Of a stretch of DNA of 64,000 nucleotides, positions 1-9,566 are shown piece by piece. The DNA is from Amylostereum areolatum (taxonomy: Eukaryota; Basidiomycota; Agaricomycetes; Russulales; Stereaceae), in assembly GCA_012932865.1 (NCBI GenBank), contig SAXG01000089.1:62001-126000 (forward strand). Direction: 5' to 3'. The notes under the pieces were generated by a model. The model saw only the letters and a list, made by a program, of their open reading frames with translations, had not been told where the DNA came from and did not search any database. The position numbers and the translations under genes are program-made. The first letter of the stretch is position 1. Each line of letters starts with the position of its first letter.

Positions 1-1
1 C

Positions 2-1486
2 GATCGACCATTTGGCGTCATCTCCACCGACTTCATCGTCGAACTCCCTGACTGCGAAGGCTATAACGCCGTCAATGTTGTGGTCGATCGCCTCACCAAG
101 ATGGTGGTTACCACCCCATGTACAATGAAGATCACCAGCGACGGCACGGCCGACATTCTCTTCGATAAGGTATACCGACACTACGGCTTAGCAGACAAGA
201 TCATCTCGGATCGTGGACCCCAATTTGCTGGACAGGTAATGCGTACACTCAACGAGAAGCTCGGAATCAAGTCCGCCCTCAGCACAGCGTATCACCCACA
301 GACAGACGGCCAAACCGAACGCGAGAACCAGAACCTCGAGCAGTTTCTGCGAGTATTCTGCAACTACCGTCAAGACGACTGGGTGAAGTGGTTGCCCTTC
401 TTCGAGTTTTCTCACAACTCTCGCACCCATGCAGCTACTGGAAAGGCTCCCTTTGAAGTCCTCTACGGCTTCCTCCCCAAGATGTACCCATCCGTAAACC
501 CGTCCTCAAAGGTCCCTGCAGTTGAAGAACACCTCCGTCAACTTGAAGAAGTCCGACAAGAGATCAAAGCCAGCCTTGTCCTCGCATCTGACTTAATGAA
601 GCACTACAATGGTGACACGATCAGCAAATCGACACTGTTCGCCGTTGGAGACAAGGTCTGGCTCGAAGGCAAAAACCTGAAGACGACGAGGCCGAAAGCT
701 AAGCTTGCTGCCAAACGATTTGGACCCTTCGAGATCGTTGACGTCATTAGCCCAGTGAACTACCGCCTGAAGCTGCCGAAGACGTGGAGAATCCACCCAG
801 TCTTCCATGCTTCGCTGCTCACCGCGTACAAGGAGACAACGGCACATGGTCCAAACTATGAACAACCGCCGCCTGACCTCGTTGATGACGAAGAAGAATA
901 TGACGTTGAAGACATCATCGACTTGAAGCCGACCCGCAACAAGAAAGGCATACAATACCTCATCAAGTGGGCAGGCTATCCTGACTCCGAGAATACCTGG
1001 CTCCCTCGCTCCTCGCTCTCAAAGGTCACCGACATGATCGATGCCTTCCACAAACGCCACCCAAATGCGCCCCGCCCCGTGCGTTCCCTCGGCATCTCCT
1101 TTGACGATTTTCTCGCATCTACCCTTGCAGATGACATCACGCTCCAGGCGAAAGCGCGTCTTAAAGGGGGGGGTAATGTCACGGATCACTCCATTTCTCT
1201 CTTCGTTTGCAGACCTCGTACACGCGACGTGTCACGGCACATGACTTTCTCTTGCATCACGTGCTTCAATGACGTCACTGCCCGGACTTCCGAGCGGGGT
1301 TCCGCATCCTTATCTAGGACATCACTGCTCCGGACCTTCGTCCTCCGCCCCATGACTCCTTTCCTATTGTTCCCCCCGCTCGCACCACTATCGCATCGCA
1401 TCGCACCATCGTTCCCACTTGTATATAAGGACAGTGTTTCTCTTCCCTTTTCCCTAGACTGTCCATCTCGTCATACGGTACTGTAG
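2..1486 (+). CDS. Ty3/gypsy Pol C-terminus (integrase + chromodomain), 5'-partial
   Basis: This is the 3' end of a chromovirus-type pol whose 5' part lies left of the window; the frame is open from base 2. It encodes the integrase core (TDF, SDRGPQF and the TERENQNLEQ acidic-residue helix are visible), then the GPF-type C-terminal domain, then a chromodomain (YDVEDII, IKWAGYPDSENTW) that would direct integration to marked chromatin. The product would join retroelement cDNA to host DNA in the nucleus. It is nearly identical to the matching parts of the elements at 17517-26460 and 38437-45536. The purine tract before the LTR has eight G where those copies have seven, so the reading frame changes at about 1166-1173 and runs through the LTR to 1486 instead of ending in the sister frame. 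Family assignment is certain; activity cannot be judged from a fragment. Confidence 0.93.
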   Translation, partial: DRPFGVISTDFIVELPDCEGYNAVNVVVDRLTKMVVTTPCTMKITSDGTADILFDKVYRHYGLADKIISDRGPQFAGQVMRTLNEKLGIKSALSTAYHPQTDGQTERENQNLEQFLRVFCNYRQDDWVKWLPFFEFSHNSRTHAATGKAPFEVLYGFLPKMYPSVNPSSKVPAVEEHLRQLEEVRQEIKASLVLASDLMKHYNGDTISKSTLFAVGDKVWLEGKNLKTTRPKAKLAAKRFGPFEIVDVISPVNYRLKLPKTWRIHPVFHASLLTAYKETTAHGPNYEQPPPDLVDDEEEYDVEDIIDLKPTRNKKGIQYLIKWAGYPDSENTWLPRSSLSKVTDMIDAFHKRHPNAPRPVRSLGISFDDFLASTLADDITLQAKARLKGGGNVTDHSISLFVCRPRTRDVSRHMTFSCITCFNDVTARTSERGSASLSRTSLLRTFVLRPMTPFLLFPPLAPLSHRIAPSFPLVYKDSVSLPFSLDCPSRHTVL

Positions 1487-1596
1487 CGCACGTTGCACTA
1501 CCCTAGACCCCGGCACTCTCGAATCTATTTTCTTCTCGCTCCTCCCATCGTCGCGACTTAGGCGGTTCATCGGTCTCATAAACTGCGTTTCTGACA
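1177..1596 (+). repeat. 3' LTR, family 1
   Basis: This 420 bp LTR runs from TGTCACGGATC to TTCTGACA, with terminal inverted bases TGTCA/TGACA. A polypurine tract (AAA followed by eight G) ends three bases before it. It contains a TATATAAGG box at about 1421-1429. Near-identical LTRs occur at 17517-17939, 26038-26460, 30004-30423, 38437-38856 and 45115-45536. The element's 5' LTR is outside the window, so the target duplication cannot be checked; the right flank is TGGGC. Confidence 0.93.
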
Positions 1597-4305
1597 TGGG
1601 CCACCTCGCAAGGTAAAACAAAGGTTCGCAGTGTTCATCCCTCGCACCGTACCAAGCAACATATTTACCTGCTCGGTAGGCGACTGCGACGATTTTTCCG
1701 AGATGCATGCCGTGAATTCATCACTTGGTGCGCACGTGAGATCGGTGTATGGGTGTTTGTGCTGTACGGTGTTGATCCCGAGTTGGAGGGGAAAGCAGAC
1801 ATGTGAGCATTAACTTTCTGTGCCCTAGTTTCTAACTCAAGCACCTGTCCGGTAGCATGGACTTTTCAGTCCAGCTTGGCCTCTCAAAAAAGCCGTTCAA
1901 GAAAATATTCTCTCTGAAACCCCTATTCAAAAAGGTTGACGACTTCATCGAGGACGCGACCAGTGAGCCCCCCTTATAGTCATGGTACCAAGCGAGGCTG
2001 ACCGAGATATCAGACGAACTAGACGGCAAACTCCCCGAGCCCCAGCTGGGTCCGCAAGAGTCCCCCATCCCTATAACACATGACGGAAAGAAAATCACAA
2101 TTCCTGCCGAGGTGGACTTCGCCAAGGTGAAGAAAAACAAAGGGTTGAATCGGTGGTTGAGGCATGCAATCCAGAAGGGCGTCGGTACGTTTTCATCTAT
2201 CTCAGTGTGCAAATTACGCTCTAACCCCCCTCGGTAGCCGTCCTTTGCAATAACGAACATATACAACCCCCATGGAAATTGCTCCGTGATCAGACCTTCA
2301 CCTTCTTCGATGAACAAGACATTCCCTACTGGATCTGCAAGGGGGTGCGTAAGCGGGTTGTCATACAGGACCCCGAGAAGATGTGGATCGCGGAGAAGAC
2401 CGCTCTCTTCTGGCACTTCCATTCTCGGGGTGGTTTTACGATGAAGGTGTACTACGACAAGGACCAAATTTACGAACCTCTCCCCGACCATCAGTGCTTT
2501 TGGCACTCTCAGTTCGTGCCGACACCAAAACAAGTCTCGAAGAAGACCCCTGCCGATAGCGATGAGTGGGAGGATGTCGAAGATGACGAGGAAGTCCATG
2601 ACCCTGGCGATCCCGAGCTTGCGCCTGGCCTTGCCGAGGCTCCCGACCTTCTCCCTCTCGCTAGGATGCCTGTCAACCCAGACTGGCCGGGTGTCCCCCC
2701 CGTATCCGTGCCGGCCACTCCGAATGCATACCTCACTTGGGTGAGAGACACATTGCAGGGTGAAGTGCCCGAGCTTGAGCGTGCTGCCGAAACACTCGCA
2801 TGTCTACCTGTGAGTGTTTTTCTACTAGGGGAAGATGTCAGAATCTAACATGTACTAGCTGTCGAGTGTAGACACGCCCCATGGTGCGCTGGATCCAAAC
2901 ATCCAGGCACCTTTAACTTGGACATGGGTGAAAGCATGGCTACTGCCAATGTATCTGGAAGAGAATGGCGAACATTTACAGAGACTGGAGGAATGGCTGG
3001 ACAAAGATCCATGGAAGCGTGAGGCTGGCGAGAGACATATCTTCCTTGGCTTTCGCCAGGCTTGGGATGTTATCCTTGTCGGCATGCTGTATGCGCGTTG
3101 CTACCAGGCCAAGGCAGAGCTTATGAACGATCCACCTGGCACGCTGTACCCCCCTCACCCTGTTTGGAAGGGGGCCATTGGCAGCTCAACATTCAACCCT
3201 ACCGAGCGACAAGAAACCTGGCTTAACGCGGTCTTCGGTGCCATGGCAGACGACATTCAGGTGGTGGTGGATTATTACGCCTGGCCCGGCATCTCCATCA
3301 CCGAGCGTTCACCCAGCGAGTCCAGAATCAAGTTCATGCGACGTTTGTGGGACGATCAAAACTACCAAGAACTGATTACCATAATCTGCCGACAGCTAAT
3401 AAGTGTCCAGCGCCTTATGTTCTGCAACCACGTCTAACATCTGGCAGGTTCACAATCTGTACCAGAGAGATTCTCTACCTATGCCGAGAGCGTGGGGATC
3501 ATTCTCATGGCCAAGAAGAGGTTTACCTGACCTGCTGCATAAAGACATGTACAAGCTCCGGCAGTTTCTCAATGACATGGACACTCAACAAGTCGTCCAA
3601 CATAATAAGCCGGTGTCTCGGGAGGTGGCTCTCTCCTTTGCCCTCAAGCTTGGGCTTGCTGCTGCCGACTGCCAACTTGTGAAGGACTACCAAGAGCATC
3701 CCCACATGTTTGTCCCGATTAGCGATCACGCAAAGAAGATCCTCTCGTCTTCGGTGCTATTGTAGACCGACACACTGCAGGACTTGGAGGCAGCAGCAGG
3801 GACGGCACTTGCCGACCTTCGGCAAATTCTCCCCCCCCTGCCGAAGGACCCAGTACATCGTCGTCGCATTCGAGTCCCGGCGAACATCAATGTCTCTGCA
3901 CCCACTACAAGCGTGGAGGACGCTGCAGCAGCATTAAATGAGGGTGAGACAATGGGGGACCGAGCTAGAGCCATTGCCTTGGAGTGGCAGGCTCAGGTTG
4001 CCGACAGGGTAAATATCAACCGTGCCGAGAAGGCAAAGAGACGGAAGGGGACGGTTGTCGACCTGGACCTTGGGGAGGAGGGGGACAATGATGAGGAGGA
4101 GCCAGATAATTCTGAAGATGACGATCACATTCCCCAGATAGGGATGTCTGCATTCTTAGGGGACGAAGAAATCAATAAAAGGAGGCCTCAGGCGGCAGCG
4201 AAAAAGCCAAGGCCAAAACCAAAACCCGTGCCGAAGAAAGTGGCAGTTCCTGCCGAGGGTGTGGAAGGAGAGCCGCAAAAGAAGAGGAAGAGGAAGAGGA
4301 CTTAA
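1597..4305 (+). pseudogene. Unrecognised intron-rich gene, 5' end cut off by the LTR, two in-frame TAG
   Basis: The exons I infer are 1597-1612, 1680-1802, 1856-2184, 2238-2809, 2859-3395 and 3448-4305; all junctions keep phase. Introns have GT-AG ends and CTAAC-like branch sites, except the one at 3396-3447, whose donor reads CTAATA where GTAATA would be expected. The protein has an aromatic-rich central part (WHFHSRGGF, DHQCFWH, VVVDYYAWPG), a Glu/Asp-rich segment and a basic C-terminus (KKRKRKRT) that looks like a nuclear localisation signal. In-frame TAG codons interrupt it at 1977-1979 and 3763-3765, with no TAA or TGA. The N-terminus is lost left of 1597 through insertion of the family-1 element. 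I do not recognise the family. It is convergent with the gene at 4569-8208. A nuclear, mobile-element-related role is only a guess. Confidence 0.6.
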
Positions 4306-4568
4306 GAGACTAAGCCCACTCCATTAAAACTTGTAAAGGCCATTTTTATTTGTGTATATGTACGGGCCTATAAATAATACACCTCGGTAGCACAATGCTA
4401 CCGAGTAACACGCGCACGCGCAAGCAAAACCCGAAGTACAAGTATGGAAACCAAACACCCCAACCGGCAGGCGATACAAGACGGGTAGCCAGACACTACC
4501 GAGAAAAACGGATGAAAGCATACAAGATCCCAACGCCAAAGCGTAACCTACCGAAGCCAACATACCAT

Positions 4569-7500
4569 CTAATTTCCTCCCCGGCCCTTGCCACTCTTTG
4601 GCTTATTCTGCCCGCGTGCAGTGACAGATGCCGGCGGCTCTGCAGAGCCAGATGGTCCTGCGACGGAGTCTTCTCCCCTCTTCTGAGCTTGTTCCTGAGT
4701 TAGTGCAGGCTCTGCATTGCTGGGGGTATTTTTCCCCTTGCCCTTGCCTCTCCCCCCCCTACCTGTGCTGCCTCCCCTCTTTGCCTTCTTGGGAAGCTCA
4801 GGCATGTCCGCCTCGGGGTCTTCTTCAATGATCATGCGCTCCTCAGGACTCAAGGCGGCCCAAGATGCGGGGGATAATCCACCATGCTTGTCCTCGGCAG
4901 TGTCCTCGCCCACATGCTTGCGCTTTGCAGGCACCCACGCACCGCCTTCGTCCTCGGTAGACATAGTGAGCGCCGACACGTGAGACGCGACCGAGCGATG
5001 CTCGGAGCCCTGGCGAGAACCACCTTCGCGGGACGGGCGAATCGAGCCTTCTCGGGATGGACGAAGGGATCCTTCTCGGGACGGGCGAGTTGCCGGTGCC
5101 AAGTTGGGTCCGTCATCGCCGTCTGAAAAGCCCTCGGCCTGGGGTCCCTAGGTAGCCTTGCTGAGTGAGGGGGCAGCTGGAGAGGGAGCCGATGGAGAGG
5201 ATGAGGAGTCAAAAAACAAGGGTTGCTTGGGTTGCAAGCCAAGGAGAGGGGCGGTGGTCGAGGGACCGGACTGGGGAGGCGTGAAGGCATCGTCCCGAGG
5301 GGAAATCGGCAGGAAATTAGGGTCAAACTCGAAGTCCATAAGGTTGAAGTTGCCCTGGGCAGCAGGTTCGGGAGGAGGCGCGGGGTGCTGCTGGTGCTGC
5401 TGTTGCTGCTAGTGCTGCTGTTGGTGCTGCTGTATGGCCTGCCACATGGGGTCGTCCACTCCAAACACCCCTACCTGATTCCCGACCTGATTGGGGATGT
5501 TGCCGAGGAAGATCTGGACGAGCTGCTGGGTGATTCCTGTCAAGGATGCAACGAGAGTTGCTTGGCGCTGCTGTGCCGACGTCTCTAACATGTTCCCCTG
5601 GCTTGAGATCCGGCCTGTGATAGCTTGGGAGACCTTCTGCCAGTCGTCAGCAGCCGAGAGGAATGACTTCCTCGTTGAAGTCGCCAGCGTGTCCGTGGCC
5701 TGGGTCACGTCTGTGAGCTTCGTCGATGTAGCGGTGTGGAAGTCAACGAGGTCCTAGGAGAGGGAAGTCTGGAACGCCTTGACCTGGTCGGCAGTGGCAA
5801 ATCTCTCGGCGGTGCTGCCGAGGGCTGCGAGACTCTCTAGTGCCGTGTCAAGCTGCCTGTCGAGGCTCTCCAAGGCTTCCTTCGACATGTCGTCCCGGTC
5901 GACCTGCTCGTGGGATTTGTCGACAACGAGGATGTGGAGATTCTTGACGTTTTCGTGGATCGCCTCCACGATCTCGAAGATTTCCTGAACCTTGCTGCCG
6001 TCGGGAGCCTGACCTTGGGATGCTGCCATCTCGGGGGGTACGGACTGGCGCAAGAGAGAAGGGAGGCCGTTTTGCAACTCGGCCATGGTCGCTTGTAGCT
6101 CGGCAAACTTTGCGTTCGTGCCCTCGACCTGCCGACGAACGTCCCGGACGCCATCTTCCACAATCTTGACGATGCAAGCCTCGTGTGCCGACAACAATGG
6201 CGACAGCATCTGGGCAAGGGCGGTTGTGTCGAGAATGACTCCTGGTGCGGGAGCGGGGACGGAGGTGCTGGCTCGGGGCAAGAAGATGGAGGAAACACGG
6301 GCGGGGGTCGGTACGTCTGATGCTGGGGGAGGACTTTGCGAGGGGGGGCCGTAGCTGGAGGCGTGCAGCTGGTCCACCATGTCGATGTCCTGATCATCTT
6401 CGTCTTGGACTACTGGTTTCGCTAGAATAATCTATCATTAGCAAGTGACTGGGGAGTATGTGCATGGAATACTAACGGTGAGGGGGTCGGGGAAGAAACT
6501 CACCGGGACGCGCAGGCTGGACGATAGCACGAGGGGGGTCTGCCTGGTGAGATGACGATGCTGCCGATCTTGCCCCTTTGGCAGGAGTCCTATTGGGCAT
6601 CTCAACGGTCGGCACAGGGCGAGGCTTCGGAGGTTTGGAGGCTGCCCGGCTCGGCGGTTTGTCCTTCTTGCTAGCCTTAGCGGCCGCTTTCTTAGCAGGA
6701 GCTTTCTTCGCCTCCTCGGCAGTCGTCTTCTCCTCGGCAGCCTTCTTCGATGTGGTCTTCTCCTCGGCAGCCTTCTTCGACGTGGTCTTCTTTGCCTTGC
6801 TCATCGCCTGGCCTTGGCCTTGCCATTCGGCGACGGTGGGCATTGGTTGCTCGGAAAACTCTGAGGTAATGTTAGTTGAATTCGTACCGAGCATGCAAAG
6901 AGTTCTTACCCGGGTACTGGAGCACCGGCTGAGTCAACCTTGCCGAGAGCGCCTTCAGGCTTTCCTCGGTCAGCCTGCCAGTCTCGGTGAGCCTACGGAC
7001 GAAGGCTCCGCGACGATCCTCGTTCCAATGCCATCCTCGGTGGAGGGCTGGGTACGTTGCGGCACTGTTGTGGCTGCACTTGATATTGCGCAGGCTGCAG
7101 GGGCTGCAAGAACCAGAGACACCCCAGTAGCAGGGGTAGTTGCCTGCTTCACAGTTCGTGCAAGGTTCCTGTAAGTCGGTAAGTCGACAGAAATGGAGCG
7201 GAGGAGATCGGTACGGGACGTACCTCATGTGCCGGGTGGTCTGGGTGCAAGCCCCAGCATTCGGGATGCTGCCGAACATCGTTGTAGACGTAGTTTTCGC
7301 CCTGCGGGGTATTCCACATCCTGTTTTTGCGCTCGACAAGATCGGCAAGGTGCTCGGCAGACTGGTCATCGGGAGGGTCGATGGGTCCGGTGACCTGCGC
7401 CTGGTGCCTCTTGCCTTTGGCCTTCCCGGCACCTTTGCCTTTCTCGCCAGCTGCCTCGGCATCCTCGTCTGCGTCCTCGTTCGGCAGATCTTGTGCCTGT

Positions 7501-8208
7501 TGTTGAGTGTTGTCCTCTTCATCGGAATCTTCCACTGTCGCCTTGCTGATGTTGCGCCTAGGCGTGGTTGACCTTTGGTGGGAAGGGCGAGACGGGGTAG
7601 CGGGGGTGCGAGAGACAGACTTGTCCCGAGTCTGGCGACGGCCGCGTGTTGGGGGGGTCGGTAGATGGTGAAGTCGCGGAGGCGGCATCGATGGCCCGCG
7701 GGGCACGGGAATGTGAACCCGTTGGCTGGGGTGTCAGATCGGCGGACTCTTCTGCAGTAAACATGAGACGAATGAGATAAGATCAGTTGGCGGCGACGTA
7801 CCGAGCGCTATCCACCACTGATCTGGGCCCGGGTCCGCAATCTCCTCTGGTGGCTGATCGAGGAAAGGGGGGGCGGTGGTGAATCGGTTCGCCATGACAT
7901 CTGCCGTGATAGTATCCCCCTCTCCAGGGTTGCAGATTTGGTCGTAGACGTAGCGAACGAACTTGTGCCAGTTTTGCGGTTCCGCTGCACGATGCTGTGA
8001 ATATAATGAGGATCTGAAAACGGGAGACAATCGGCAGATGCACCCATTCCTCCACAAACTTCCCAATCCACTTAAAACAAACCTCTGGCGAAGCGTGCTT
8101 GAGTGCGAGCCACACTCGGTACGTTCGGTAGGCCGTTACACGGTTGATGATGAGAGAGCCCCGGTTGGTGAAGGCTTCCCATGCTCTGCTCGTGGCGGCG
8201 GCGGACAT
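4569..8208 (-). pseudogene. Unrecognised six-exon gene with a cysteine cluster and coiled coil, three in-frame TAG
   Basis: The start is ATG at 8208. Inferred exons are 8208-8083, 7994-7802, 7751-7224, 7168-6910, 6860-6504 and 6421-4569, all with GT-AG introns and matching phases. Exon 4 opens with a cysteine cluster (CTNCEAGNYPC, then CSPCSLRNIKC), a likely zinc-binding module. Exon 5 has direct repeats of EEKTTSKKAA and a basic Lys/Ala stretch. Exon 6 is a long low-aromatic helical region followed by Gln/His repeats, a run of RPSREGS repeats and a basic Gly/Arg tail. Exon 3 changes frame at a run of seven C (near 7651-7657), and TAG codons occur in one single frame at 5754, 5409 and 5148; one lies inside a Gln/His run. 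No TAA or TGA occurs in that frame. I cannot name the family. Its arrangement, convergent with 1597-4305 and divergent from 8573, suggests a multi-gene unit. Confidence 0.6.
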
Positions 8209-8572
8209 GGTGAGGAAAATGATGCGATGGGGGCAGAACAGAGAGGGTTCAAAACTGTAAAGTATAAGGCAGAGACATTTGCACTCCGCTCGGCAGATGG
8301 GTCCGGTGCGGGCCCGGACTGATAACAATCGGGCGAGCAAACACACTTTTGACAACTTCACCGTACTTGGCAGCCTTGACAGATTGTTGCCGAACTCAGG
8401 CACACGTTGCTTACTTCGACGCGTTGTCGCTTACGGTGCCAGAAAAGGGAATGATTTAGGCTCGGATCGGCATATGTTATGTCACGTGGCGAAGTCTTGC
8501 CTCTGCATCTTCACGCGACTTATTTTCCGTCCACCACCTGCCACATCGACCACCGAAAGCCTCACCCCAAAC
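8209..8572. promoter_or_regulatory. Divergent intergenic region
   Basis: These 364 bases separate the start codons of the minus-strand gene (8208) and the plus-strand gene (8573), so they should hold both promoters. I see no clear TATA box or palindromic operator. The assignment rests on gene orientation only. Confidence 0.3.
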
Positions 8573-9041
8573 ATGCCCACCTCAACCCCCTTCACCATTC
8601 GTCGGCCTCCTAATCATGAAGTTCCTTCACCTGGTGTCCCTCCCCCTTGGTACGTGATTCAGCGCCCACCGCCTGAAACCGAAGAACTGGCGAGAGGTAT
8701 GAACACCTCTCCGGTACCTTCCCCAAACCCTACCTCCGTGCAGTTCACCATCCGGCAACCCGCTCCCTCTCAGCCATCCCCTCACCCCGTCCAATACACA
8801 ATGCAGGGGCCTCACAAACAGGTTGAACCTGAGGGAATGCCAGCTGCCGAGGAGGCCTTGGCACGGCCCATACGTCATCCCGCCTTCACAATTTGCTGGC
8901 CACCTCAACATGTTCCCCCCTCTTCCCTTTCTACCTCCCCTCCCACTGTGTTTACCTTTCGGCGGCCCCCACCAGATGCAAGAGACGAAGATGCTTCTGG
9001 GCAGCTAGACCCCGCTTCCTCGGCAGCAGCTGGTATGCCTG
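8573..9041 (+). pseudogene. Proline-rich protein with repeated FTIRRPP-like motif, 3' end lost to an LTR insertion
   Basis: The first ATG is at 8573. The 156 codons before the LTR are rich in Pro, Ser and Thr and carry a motif of the form aromatic-(T/V)-(I/M/F)-(R/Q/C)-x-P about six times: FTIRRPP, YVIQRPPP, FTIRQPAP, YTMQGP, FTICWPP and FTFRRPPP, spaced 20-45 residues apart. No domain is recognised and no signal peptide is seen. The reading frame continues by chance into the LTR to 9091. The 3' part of the gene is not found on the far side of the 9042-16555 element; the DNA there belongs to another retroelement. It may be the N-terminus of the same kind of gene as 1597-4305, whose own N-terminus is missing, but I cannot show this. 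Confidence 0.5.
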
Positions 9042-9499
9042 TGTCAGCAACGACTAGTGCGACAGCACCAAGTTACGACACAGCTGACTAGAAGATGAGG
9101 ACGACAGAGGGGAGCCGATCAGACACGGCGACAGACGAGGGAAAGCAAGCAAAGTCGGTAGAATTGACTAGCTCGAGATAAGGAATATGTACAGCGAGAG
9201 CGAGCCTTATATACACAAGAGGAGAGAGACTTAGGTAAGCAACCAATACACGGCGATCAGTAAGCAGACCAAGTATAAGTAAGCAGTCGTATGTAAAAGA
9301 GCACAGCATGAGTCAGTATCGTACAGCATGAGTCAAGAGAAAGGAGTCAGACCCGGACCGAGATGAGTCACGTGGGTCTGGGCGGGATATAGATGAGCCG
9401 GGTCCGGGCCAAGGTGGAGCCGGGCCGGTGATAAGTCGATAAGTCCTAAAGCGTGTAACCGATGTAAAGTAAAAAGAAAATTATAGACCGTTCATGACA
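9042..9499 (-). repeat. 3' LTR of element B
   Basis: On the + strand it begins TGTCAGCAACG and ends GTTCATGACA, 458 bp. It matches 16099-16555 over its whole length with scattered differences. It truncates the gene starting at 8573. Confidence 0.92.
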
Positions 9500-9566
9500 T
9501 CACCCCTTCCTTAGATTCGACGTCCTCGTCGTAATCAGATCCAGTTTCTTCCTCCGACAGGAGTTT

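Noticed and set aside
188..955. Antisense ORFs over integrase sequence (also at 19977, 39602, 40324)
   Set aside because: They mirror the conserved pol frame on the other strand and change with it.
1177..1486. Reading of the pol frame through the LTR as a functional C-terminal extension
   Set aside because: It depends on one extra G in a homopolymer and differs from the two sister copies.
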